In this document: positions 1-12,800 of the stretch, in pieces | Layout: each line of letters starts with the position of its first letter | Numbering within the stretch: the first letter of the stretch is position 1 | NCBI GenBank assembly: GCA_026929865.2 | Contig: CM049403.1 | Coordinates: 25,853,001 to 25,917,000 of the forward strand | Length of the DNA stretch: 64,000 bases | DNA from: Hyperoplus lanceolatus | Lineage: Eukaryota > Chordata > Actinopteri > Uranoscopiformes > Ammodytidae | Direction: 5' to 3' | Program-made: the position numbers and the translations under genes | The notes under the pieces: model-generated | Told to the model about the DNA's origin: nothing | Seen by the model: only the letters and a program-made list of their open reading frames with translations | Database searches by the model: none

Positions 1-881
1 AGTCTAGCTGTAAAATCAAGTCCTGGATCGCCTCCGTGTCAAAGTGCATACTGTAGCCGTACACCTGGATGCTGTTGATCTTCATGTAGCCTAGATTTCG
101 CCCTGGTTCCAGGTACTCCAACGGTTCATAATATACAGTTCCGTTCCCATCACTTGAGGGTGCTCTGACCTGGCTCCGTAGGTAGAAGTGGACTGTCTCA
201 AAAAATGTTTTCCACTTGTTGCCTAAATTTAAAGTCCAGTTGTAACAGTCATACGGAATGTCTAATTTAGTCCTCTCCCAGTCGGGGTAATTATTCTGGT
301 CAATGGGCATGATCCAACTCTCCGAATGGCTGCCCCCGAAAGGATTGATGTAGACGGACAGCATGGGGTCCAGAGTGCTGTTCTTGGTGTGGCAGATCTG
401 CAGAGACATCCCCAGGAGCATGTGGACATGGTTTGACTTGTATTTATTACTCTTCAGTGTCAGCAGCATTCTCTTCCTCCACGACGGGTCAAACCAGTTA
501 TTCAGCCGGACATCGTTGCTGACAAAGATGCCGTGGATGCTGATGCGGTTGTCACGTTTCTGCAGAAGGTAGCGAAGCTCCAGGTCTTGCAGGTCCGTCT
601 CAAAGCCGATGTAGTGGTCGGTGGAGTCGGGCACTTCGTTGCGGCACACCCCCTGGCTCAGCATGTAGCCCTGGTTGCAGGTAGCGCAGCGGGAGCGGTT
701 CTCATAGGAGCAGGAGGCACAGGAGGTGGCCTCGCCGACCTTGCAGGGGATGACACCCTGGCAGGGCGGGTGCTCGTAGGGGCAGGAGCAGCTCCTGGTC
801 TCTTCCAGGTAAGAGCCGATGTGGTTGTTCTCACTGCAGTACATGATAGAGAGGATGTAGTGCAGCCAGTAGCTGAAGGGC
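1..881 (-). CDS. brinp3: brinp3 exon 8 (last exon), truncated by window edge
   Basis: The exon begins after GTCTTTCAG at 881 and runs off the left edge after 293 full codons (residues 399-692). It opens [15 protein letters not shown], then a dense cysteine region ([31 protein letters not shown]). It continues through the conserved C-terminal domain with [63 protein letters not shown] and [16 protein letters not shown]. Sequons are visible at NRS, NST, NWT and NGT. About 70-75 residues of the family's usual length are still to come. The plus-strand open frames at 363-910 are antisense shadows. Confidence 0.9.
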
Positions 882-3800
882 CTGAAAGACAGAGACAGAG
901 AACCAGGTAAGACCAAATGTATTTATAAATACATATACAATAAAAAAATGCATTTCTGGTTCAGAAACACATGCATTAAAGAAATGCTTGATTGTATGGG
1001 ATTTTTCTTGCAATAACAACGTTTTAAAGGGTTATATGTGGGAAGTGTAATGTGGAAGGCAAAACATATAAATATTGAAGTTGTTATCCGATGTCCCTAC
1101 ACTGATCTGAGTTGTCGCTCTCTGTGAATTCAAAAATCATTAAATGTTTTTTTGGCAATGTTTTTTTTTCTTCTTCTCCCTGTACAATCTGAACATGTTT
1201 TCGATGATATGTCCTGAGCTCAGCCTTCCCATACATCTTGTGATTTTGAGCAAGCAACTAGACCCTCCCATCGTGTTAAGCCAGCCTTGATCATTGGTTG
1301 CCGTCATGAGTAACTGATTGTTTGTGACAAAATGAGCAGATGAACCGTATTTCGAGAACGTAATGTGAATCAATCTTTTCACTTTCTTTGTTCCACATAT
1401 GCCTTTTGTTATCCAGCAGAGTCAGCAGTTTTGGTATGGTGGCAGTGTGCAGCTGCTAAATTAATGTAGGGGAAACAATGGTGCATGTATAAGTAATTTG
1501 CATTTAAAGGCACATATTTTAGGGGGAAAACAATATGTTTCAAACTGCATACTCTGTGCAGCACAGGGAAATCAAAATATAATGAACATCATTAGATACA
1601 AGTAATTAAAAGTCAGGCAAGTTTATTTCCACAACTTCACAAACCCAAGTTTCCATCAAATACATGAAGCATGTTTTGACATTTTAAAACTGGTGTCTCA
1701 GTATATTTTCGGCAGAGCCATTTGCCATTTCTACACAGGAACAAATACTGTGGCAATGTCTGTTGCTGAGTTCCTCTGTGTAGGTAAGGGTTTGATGACA
1801 CACAATATTAAATGTCAAGTGTATGTGACTGTACCCAGCACGGTCGCCCAAAAGCAGAACAGATGAAAGAAATTTACAAAACCGCTCTTTTTCAACTTAA
1901 ATGCTGAAGACTCCAAACCAAAAGTTGTGACCATACCTATGGATCTATGAGACCTCACTTTACCGTGCATTTTGCCATCTGTCGGCCTATCTTCGAGACC
2001 AGTATGACCTTAAGATGCTGGGACCAGAGTGCCTAAACTGTCCGAGGGAATACCGAAGCATCTTCCTCCTGCCTGGAACGCCTCGGCCCGTTCCAGCGAC
2101 GGTCAAGGTTCGGTGAGTCATATCAACTGTCTCAAGGAATGGAAGAAGATTTTTCCTTATCAGTCCGCTCGGCAGCCAACATGAGACTAGTGGAGACTTT
2201 TGTCGCGGAAGTCAGATTGACTCGTTACAAAGTGCATGGTGTGCTCTATGAAGCAGACGCACATATATAACCTACAGAAACCCATTTTAAAGCTGTCCAT
2301 GAGGTGGCAACACTGTGTGTGGAGTGAGTAACAAGGTCTCCAGGCATTGGGAGTCACTGATAAGGCTTGGGAAACTGTCTCCACCAACCAGTGGCAAATA
2401 CACTTCTTACATACTGGGTGGCCCAACTGCTTATCATCATAACACATGTGGAGCAAAAGTAAAAAGGGAAATTTCAATAACTGTTTGTCCACTTCGAATC
2501 AGTTTTAAGACATGCGGTTTGAAGCAGCAAGCCAATCTCATGATAAAGATAATCTATTCCAACATCAAAGTGAGTGAGCAGAAATTAAAATTAGTTTGAT
2601 GTGGAGAAAAAAAAATGGAAAACAGCAAAAATAAATGTTCTCAAATCACCAACTTTAAAGTCTAGTGATGTTGTGTCAAATACAGTAATATAATGTGTTA
2701 ACAGTACCCAGCTTCTCTGAAAGTCATTAGTTAGTCAGCTGTGCATATATCACCTCCAGAGTGGATGGTGTGCACTGCAAGACAGAGGAAGCTGTCCTGT
2801 CATCATACTGCACATTGTGTTAGCAGGACATCTAAACTGTCATGGAGACGCAGTGTGCAGTACGGGCCAAAGAAAAGATACATGGTCACTCTGCAATCTG
2901 TTCATTTCACACAGATCAATGTCACACACTAACTTTCTCTGTCTGCCACAAATTGAATTTCCCTAGTGAAGGAAAACTTTTTACCCCACAGAAGATTATT
3001 AAATGATTTCCATAAAATATTAATTTACAAGGTGAATCACAGAGAAAAGTAACACATTAGTTGTATTTTGTGGCCCCATAGCTGTTATTGTGACTGACTA
3101 CACCTCAAAAAATTGAGAAAAAAAACAGATTGTCCTTATCTTCAAAGACGGTGCTAAACAGTTACAATATAAACTCCTGAATGGATTTGCGGCATTCATT
3201 CAAAAATCATATGATATTTTGCTTTATTTTAATCAGGCAAAGACCATACTGCTTCAGTACATTGATGGGTGCTGTGAAGCATTCATTTTTTAATGGAACA
3301 AAAACAAATCTTCCATGAATAGGTCATTACACACAAAGCGATGTGGAATAGAGTTAATCATTATATATCTGAGTGTTGAGTGCTTGTGTAGTGAACTGTG
3401 CTTTTTAAGCAACTAGTCAATGTCAGACTTATAATTAACTAATACATTTTAGGCAGATTCTTTTGGATACAAACTTAATTAATTATTTCACACAATTAAA
3501 ACATTTTGATTATGAGAAAAAGGCTGAATTTAAATGAAGGACGACTTCTCTTTTTTTTTTTACTTTCAATCCCATTTATATGAAGTGACGGACTCTTCTT
3601 AAGATCTTCTGAGAGGACTATACAACTAGGATCCAAAATATCCAGTTTAAGTTTGTACTTTATCTCTCCTACTGTATCTCATTACTGCATTTACTGCTTT
3701 TCCTAAAAGTGCAGCCGACACTGTGCAGCTGAAGTGTTTGAACATATTTAATATTAGATTAAGCTCTAAAGACACAGAGCAGAATATTTACAAAGCCTGT

Positions 3801-6800
3801 TGCAAAGAGCCATCAGCTATTTGTATTTGTTTCTTAGCTGGGTTTCTACAACGAAAACAAATGTAATTTGGCCTAGCTGCATACAGATGCAGCAGGAGCT
3901 GATGCTGGTGATTTTGGATGATTGGTAAAATGCTGGTATAAAGAATAATATAATGTTTGAATGAGAAAGGATTATAATTCCTTATTTGACAGGATGTGAA
4001 TGTGGTGGGTGATGGAAGACTGTAGATGTAGAGATGTATACACACTGCACAGGATGAATATTTGGATTCTAACCTGAATTAGCTCTTAAAATAAACCTGC
4101 ACTGCTTACTGACGTATATCTTTTATAAGCTCAGGATATGTAGACTTTATGAGAACAACACAAAAATAGATGACGGTCTATTGAGGACACATGGAAATAA
4201 GCTGTTGTCTTCTGTTTAATCAAAGGCCAGTTACCCAAACAAAAAAAAAATCTCCCAAGCTCAGCATATTCCTTTTATACCCCGCAAAGTTTAATTTCAC
4301 AGGAGGACAACTTTGATTTTCTGGATTTGAAGAAGGCCTGGGCTGGGAGTGCAGCCAAATCAGGTGGGACACTATAGCTCACTTCACCTCAGTGGAATAT
4401 CAAAACGCTTATATATTGTGTTTATTATTTGCATAATACCTAGTTTGGTGGATAACAAAGCGCTTTGCATGCAGTGCTCTTCAGAAAATAAATGAGCAAT
4501 GCCGTTCACAGCTTGCATGAAAGGACCTGTGAGGTAGCTGCAGGCTTTGGAATTTTTGCTCATGTTCACACATGAACACACACACACACACACACACACA
4601 CGTTTTCACATCCGTATCAACAGAAAGGTCAGCAGGAATACTTATCAGCTTCTCACCTCTCCCTCAGCATGATGATTTTGGGCTGTGTCCGACACCTCTT
4701 GCTGAGGGTGAAGAGCTTGTTGACAATGCGCCGTGCTTTGCTCAGGAGCTGCTGGTTGCTGAGCTCCAGCTGCTTGTAGCGCTGGTGGATGGTTGGCTCT
4801 GTCTTCCAGAAGTACTGGATTGCGGACGTGTTCAGGGCATAGGATGTGGGAAGCCTTCGAACAAAGTTTTGAAACTCATCTGGAAGACAAAGAGAGAGAT
4901 GCTTAGATGTGAGTGAGACATTTGTTTTCCCCTCCTCCTCCAATGCAGCCCAAACTAACCCTCTCAAACTATATTGGGCTAATTTAGTCCAACCAAATGA
5001 GAGAATCGCTTTGCAGAGGCCACATGTGCTCAAGAGCCCCTGGGCAAACAGGAAGTGATCTTGTTTGATGCATAAGCTAATAGGAGAAGGCAGCGCTTAA
5101 TATGGGGTTGGGATTGGATTTTTTTCTTCCATTATTAACAGCCAACATATGTTCATGGGCAAACACTATGGGTATGCCTGAGAGAAAACAGTATGCACAA
5201 AAGGATTCGGTACCATTCACAATTCAACTGGAATCGGTACCGGGATTCAGTACTTTCGCTGTAATTACAAAAACGTATTTTCAGTTGTAAAAGTACAAAG
5301 GTTGAGTGGTACACACTTCTTAAATTCAGAATTGCTATTTTTGTAGAACATTTTAAACCAAAAAAATGGTGATGCCTGAGGAAGATCCATTTGAAAGAAA
5401 ACCTCTTTGCAAAAGTCAGTTCTGTTTTTGCCAAAGCCAAAACAGTCTGTGGACCTTCTCTTTGTTTCCAATTATTTGTTCCATTCACCTCCCTCTCTTC
5501 TCCCAAACCTTTTCCAACAACTTCCAACCTATCACAATATATCATCACCATCAAGACATAGCATTGGAACGCTGTTTGTTGAGTCTCGGTAGAAGCCTAT
5601 GTGATATTCTTTGCACAATAGGCGTTTTGGCAGTGGGGTTAGGTTAGTGGTCTTGTGAAAAATGCAGGGAGAATTGAAAATTCAGATTTTTCGATTTGTA
5701 ACCACAAATTGGACTGCTTTGAGCTCGCCATTGCCTTGACTGTTAAATTGAACAAGCTGCAGGGGGGACATACTCTCACTCTCTCCTCCGTAACTCAGAT
5801 GTGCTTTGAAGTACTGAAATTTGGCACAGATGGATTTTTTGTGAATTTGTACTCGTTAGCACCGGCGTTCATTTCAATTCAGCTGTAACCCTTAAAATGA
5901 CCGCGCTCAGATCAACCCTAATGGACAAAGAGTACACAGGTCACCTCTTTGGAGCTGCTGTATGCTGCAAACACAATACAATTATGCAAACATATTACAT
6001 TTCCAAGGCATTCAATAACAATATCATCATCATTGTAATCATGATTGGTTGTATGGAAAACCAATGCACGTGCAACGCTGATGAGAAAATGTCTGTGGCA
6101 TTAGTAATTTGTTATCGTTATCTTGATGATACAGCATCTGATTAAAAAAACAATTCAGTGTCAATGGCTTCCCTGGTGATTATGCAAGGTGAATTACGTT
6201 CCTGTGAAATGAATAAGTTGATTACACAGCTTTTATTCCAATATATTAAAAGGATATATCCGGCTGCTTTCCATGGCGTACATTTTCACATGTGAGATCT
6301 CCCGAGGAGGAGAGAAACTTGGTGCAACTTCCATTTTTGTTCATTTGATTTCACATGTTTAGTAGATATGTTGTATTTTGACATATTCATTTCTATAAGG
6401 TCACATAGGGTGAGTTTAAAGGATAAATCTGTAGTTATTTGTTGGAGGCAAATAAAGATGTTTCAACCTCAAGCAAACCTCAGAAATTGCTGCAAAATGT
6501 AATGGATTTTTGATTTTGATTAAAAGTGTGGCATGACGATTTGTCTATAATGTTTTGATGAGCTGAGTGATTTTTCTTCTTGTTTTTAAGAAATGGTGAA
6601 CATGGACCTGGGGTGGGAGCGAGAAGTTGATAAAGAGTGCTGGCTGGAACCTCAGACATAAGGATGGATTTTAACGCTGTTTAGCTGGAACTGTATCACA
6701 GGGACTTCAAGGGACGCATGAACTAAAGTGTTTAGTAAGATATTCAGAGTGATAGGAGGAAATCAAGACAGTACAATATGATGACAGTAATGGGGTGGAA

Positions 6801-9800
6801 GGTTAAACAGGTGGGATAATTAGAAGGGGAGGTGAGGATTTGCATGGAGAGAAATTAACAAAAGGGTTCATGGTACTTAAGACTCCGTGGGTTCTGTTTA
6901 TTATTATGTATCAAGCCAGAAAAATGTAGGTAGCACATGCATCTTTATTAATCTGGTTCAGTTTTAGTAATAGTTCCTTCATATGGAGGTGGTTAAAAGC
7001 AGATTGTGTCTCTCAATGTTCAGCCTTCTTATTCACTACTTTGTTGTCCGATGTTGTCATTGATCCAATGGGCTTGCACTAATAACAAAGACAGCCCTGG
7101 AAGTGAGTGGAGTGGAAAAGCCAAGGGTGTATGTCCATTAATCATTAAAACAACTAACATGGTCATTAATATTGGTGAAGTGAGGAGGGATATTGGCTGG
7201 ATTGGAAAAGTAGCTGGAAAAGCATCGCTGCCGACTACTCATTAAGGATGCCAGAGTTGATAGTGTATTTTTGCGGTTATTGTAGAAGACACTAAGGGTG
7301 CATCAAAGGTAAAACATTTATGGTCAGTGATAAAAATGTATCTTAATTAGGGTATAAAGATATGTGTCTACTGTAAAAACTGTATAAAGAAGAAGAAGGA
7401 AATTAGAAGGATTGTTAAAGTAAAAATGTAAAAACCACAGAGGATGGTAACTCATACAATTGGATTCTGGGGTTGATACATGATTAAACAGCAAATTGGG
7501 TTATCACACACAAGTGAGGTGATTCTTGAAACATACTCTAATATCCTCACCACATCCTATTAATCTGGGTGCATTCAGAAAATAATCACTGGGTGGGCAA
7601 AGGAGAGAACTTCCCAGATTTAAGCAAGGTCTCAGGAATGAATTATTATCAAGGTTATGGGATGTAATTTGATCGCCAAGAATTAAATATTTATTAGACA
7701 TGGATTGAGATTTTAAAAGGGCAAAGACAACTCGATAAGGGGCCAAGCTCATTTCTACTGCGCCTTATTAGTTGAAAACACAAAATGCATGCATTACATG
7801 AAGGCATTATTCTAACAGGAAAACTGTATGAGCACACACTCACCACAGGGAGTTACAGTCGGGTCGATTTACTGGTAAAAGCCTCCTGACTGGTGAGAAT
7901 CATAGCCCCTTATTACATATATATTACTTGTATTGATTTTTTCCTGCTGTCACCTCTCCTGATCTATAGCATGTGATACCTCTCTCGCATCGATGCGAAA
8001 AAACATACATTTACTACGTCGAACCTAGGATAATATTAGCTACACAGACAAAATGTATCAAGCATAGTATTTTACATTGTCTTTTTTAAATATTTACTGT
8101 TTTGTAATGTTGTATTTATTGTCCTGTGAATGTGATTTGATATTATATTAGTCCTTGTACTGCTGCAGAACAAATTGCCTAGGGACAAATAAACTTGATC
8201 ATACATTTGTATGTATTTGTTTGCATAACTAAAACATTATCCCGGTTGCAAAAGAGTTCAAGCAAGAATAATCGTGAAAATCTGAAAAAATAAAGCGGAC
8301 AAAAGTAGCAAAAAATTCTAAAAAATATATGAGGGAAATTACTAAATTAGAATGTCACCAGACTTTGCCACATACATACTTCACATGCTTTTTAAAAAGT
8401 GCCTCACCAGTGGATAAATAAACTAGGCTCACGTGAAATGTGTTAAATGTTTTATAATGTGATGATAATTTTAAATGTATGTGTGTTTCTCCACGTCAAC
8501 TATTCTATGCTCAGGAGAAATTATTAAGTAGATACAGTGCAGAGAAAATGGAACTAAACCTCTTTATAGTTTAAAATTTCCTTGGGACAGTGAAAACTGC
8601 AAGTTGCTGCTGAACCAGACCATTATTTTATCACCAAGAAAACAATACCTTATCCCTGGAAACCCCCTCTCTACCTACCGTTATTATCTTGTCAGCCACT
8701 GAACCCAGTAAGTGCTTTTGAAAATAGAAAACACTGTCAGATTTGGAAAATAATGTGAGTGTGTGTATGTGTCTGTCTGTGTGTGTGTGTATGTCTGTGT
8801 GGCTTATACTAGTGCTTCTCAAATGGTGGGGCACACCGTGAGTCAGGGGGGGCGCGGGGTGCCTTGATTTCCAACTGACAAAAAAAAAAATGTGTGCTTG
8901 TGTATGGTCATATCCACGCGAAAGGCCGCGATTTGCAGTAAATTATTGTCCACATGTGTCTCCAAGTGTCTCTTCAGGCTATTTAAAAAGAAATCAAGCA
9001 AGTAGACTAATACTAACATTAATTCATTATTGGTTTTCGCATCACAGAAGGCCTATTGGACTATAATAATAAAAAAAACACCACCTTAGCTATGTTTACA
9101 GTTTACATTTTTTTTTATGAAATGCAAACCTCAGTGAATCATTTGCTCTTGTTTCTCTGTCCTGAGATTCACACAGACTGAGCAGTCTTGTTTAAATGTT
9201 ACAAATTGAGCTAATAAACTGAACTTTTAATTTTTTTGCTGCAGAAGTTATCACAGCTAATTTGTTATCTAATTTGATAATAAGATTGTATGCAGAATGC
9301 TTGTGCCAGAAACTCATACAGTGGTTTTGTACAGATAAATAAATAAGTACATATTAGCAGTATAGTATTTCAATTTGGGGGGGGGGGGGGACATTGCTGT
9401 CCCCTAGGGGGGGCATGACAGAAAATAATTGAGAACCACTGGCTTATACAGTATGCTTCCTGAATTGCTAAATCATAAGGTTACATTTAATGATGTGTCT
9501 CAGTAGATGTTCTTATTATTTTAGCCTGGACCTGGATACCTGTACCCTATGAATTGGGACAAATTGTACAATCCAGTCAATGGAACTAAATATATTTCTG
9601 TATTTTTTAAATTAACTATTGTGAATTTATATGTGTGGTCCCATTCAAAAGCTGAAGATCACAAGGTACCTTCATGAAGCACTGAATACACATATTACAT
9701 ATTTAAAAATTGAGATACTGATCGGAATTTAGTTTTTTAATTAAAGCATATCACATTTGACTGTGGAAACATCCCAATGAGTCATGATTATTAACCCCTC

Positions 9801-12800
9801 TACTCTGCTACTGATCTTGTTTTCTATTAAATCAAATATAAAAGTGGACCCCAGGGGTTTCAAGGGAACATATTAATTTATTTCATACAGCACTGCAACT
9901 GCAGTTCTTAGGGCACCTTGCTGCTTAAGCCACTGCCAGCTGCGTGTTAATCAAGTTGCCCTTAGTACAGAAGCGTGTAGCCAATAATAACACACTCAGC
10001 CACCAAGGTGCACAATTAACAGCTTACGGCTGGGCGGTAAGACCCACAGTTCCAATAATGACAGGGACAAAGAAACAGAGCTATGCTGGAACATTCAGTT
10101 AAATATTCAATTCACTGTGAGGTTGCAACATTTGAGTCCATGCATGGTCAAATTGTTCACCAAAGAGCATGCCAAATTATCAATAACATTTACCATCCAG
10201 AACGATGATTGAAAAGCATGTGCACATCTCACACTCTTCCAAGTGGACTGGAAGTAAGTATCACATCACAGGTTGCACCATAAGCTACAGTAATTGTATT
10301 TTTTCTGGGCTGCCAACAGCTCCAAAGCTACTGTAAAACCTTCATTTAACTGAATCCCTGTTTACGTAGTCTTGTTTCTCGTTTTGTGTTAACACAAAAG
10401 CCATTTGATTTCCTGGGGATTTACATTTTCACCGTGCAATTTACACAGACAGGCTCGAATGGAAGCGGACAGTTCTGTTTTCACAAAGTGCTGGTGCTGA
10501 CAGAGAGACACGTTGGTCAACTGTTCAATATTTTTAATTTTTTAATTTTATTATTATTATTTTTTTTACCTTTATTTATACAGGTATTTCCCATTGAGAC
10601 CGAAGACTCCCTCTTTTGCAAGGGAGACCTGTTTTCCTTTCCCACGTTACCATTCACACACACATTCATACACCGATAGCAGGCTAACTATCGACATTCA
10701 CACGAGGCAAGGTGGGTGAAGTGTCTTGCCCGCAAGGACACAGCAACTATGACACAGGTGGTAGGGCGGGGATCGAACCTCCAACCCTTTGATAATTTTT
10801 CCAAAATGTAAGTTATCAGATTATCCAACAAACATAATCAATATCGCATACAAACACAATTTAAATCACAATATATCATTATAGTGTAAAAAGTGGTATC
10901 ATAGTTTATCCATAACTGTCGCCCTTTGCGTTGTGAAACATGACACATAGTCATGTCTTACCGTTATATCTGGGTCTGTCTGTCTCATGAATGTGAAGCA
11001 GTTATATATTTTTTTAATTCTGCTTTACATTCTGCAGACACAAAGACAATGTTTTTAAGAAATAATTTATAGGCAACACCTAACATTAGGACTTTGGGAA
11101 AATCCATCACATCCAAGTGATTTCAGTTAAAAGGCATATAATGCTCTTCTCTGTTGTTTTGGTATCATTTGACAAGATGCTGCTTTAAAAAAATTCTGCT
11201 CTGTGTACTGATGAATTCCCATTACTTGGATCGGATGCAATTGTCCCTTTTTTTCATGGCCCTTTGGTCTTTGTTTTCTTTGCCTGTCGTCTTTTATCAC
11301 AAAGGGTCTTATTTGCTGTCAGTGGGCGGGTAAAAGCCATTCATTGAGTGAAAACAATAAAAGAAAAAAAACACTGACCTGACTCCTCAAAGTCGTGGTT
11401 GGCCATGTTCCAGGAATCTCGGATTTTCAGCAAACTGGCTTCCATAGCCCTCAGATCCACTTCGGGGCAATTACACTGTGGGTAGTCCACGGCACACTGG
11501 CACCAGCAGTCATTGTCCCGACACACAAACTGGCCTTCCTCATTACAGCCAATGTAGCTAAGAGCTGCCTGCACAAACCTGGCCCTCAAATACTCTGGCA
11601 GTATAACCTGGAGGCCTGAAGCAAGCACAAAAACATTTGAAATGTCACATGGATGAATTAAGAAGGAGCTCTCAGTACATTTTGATCTTGCAGAAAATAT
11701 GTTTATACTGCTGTTGTATGCTATGTCTTTAAATATCTCAAGGCAAGCACTTATTTTCAAGGTTTTTTGTCACGCTTATGCGTGCCGTCACATGCGATAT
11801 GCCGAGATGTGCGCAAGTTACAGTTTTACTGCACACTTCTGCTACTTTAGTTTAGAATCATTTCTGTCCTGGATTCACTTAAGAACTCTGAAAGCAGGCG
11901 AGGCAACACAAAAAAAAAATAAAGAATGATTGAAGCTAAATTCGTTCTGACACTCTCATACTGCAGTCATAAGCTTGCCGGAGAACAGACACTGTGACAA
12001 TTCTATCAGAAATTGGGAAAGTTCAATTATGGGTGGCCAACCTTGCAAATGAATCTTGTTTTCTGGACTCTGAACCAAAACGGAGCTGACAGAGTCGAGG
12101 TTGTCATAGTTACTGCATCCGAGAGGGCCCGTCCTTGTTTCGGTCACCTAGAGGGTGGGAAACAGAGGCACATAACAATAATCCATACTGAGAAAGAAAC
12201 ACACTAATGACATTAAAAATAAAGCGATGGGGAGAGAGGAAGGGAAAAGAGAGCACATGACTGAATGTCACGCAGAATAAGATTAACGACGCCCTTTCCA
12301 CTTCACCATCTCCTCTTCTGAGAAAACACAACATATATTATGTATTATTTAAACGTCTCCATTGTGCAAATCATATTTAGGAGGAATTATCACTTGTGAG
12401 CTGCTGTGCTGGAAATTGACTTGTGCTAAGGATCCCTAGAGGAATGTATAATGAGTAAGTTGTGGTGTCATCTATCAAATTTATCTCTGCATTGTGTTTT
12501 CCCATTACTATGCCCACTGACACCCATAACAGGCTAAAATCCATTGCGGCACCAGTGTAAGCAGCTCCTATTGAATTATATGGGCACCTTAGGATTCCTG
12601 TAATTGCTTGGTGCACAATTTTACATGAGGAATGCAATATTGTTAGAGGACTACACAGGCTGCAATGTGATGACAGGATTGACAACAACATGATTGCAAG
12701 CCAGTGTGGACTGGATTCAAATGTGGATTAGAAATAACACTTCACTGATATAGCATTGCACACTCATAACAGTCAATATCTGTTCCTTAGTGGTACACAA

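Larger units (their letters stand above)
4880..11378 (-). other. brinp3 intron 6
   Basis: 6.5 kb. Recognised contents are a hAT-type MITE (8810-9441), a GT-rich tract (about 8755-8800) and an L2-like tail (about 10555-10790). The stretch around 8090-8205 ends in a sequence resembling a LINE 3' tail (GGGACAAATAAACTTGATC). From 4880 to 8090 nothing is recognised. Confidence 0.65.

Noticed and set aside
363-910. Plus-strand open frames of 69 and 125 codons
   Set aside because: They are antisense to brinp3 exon 8, whose minus-strand reading gives a clear family match.
5190-5275. GGTACC-containing near-inverted repeat
   Set aside because: Too short and irregular to call an element, and no flanking duplication was found.
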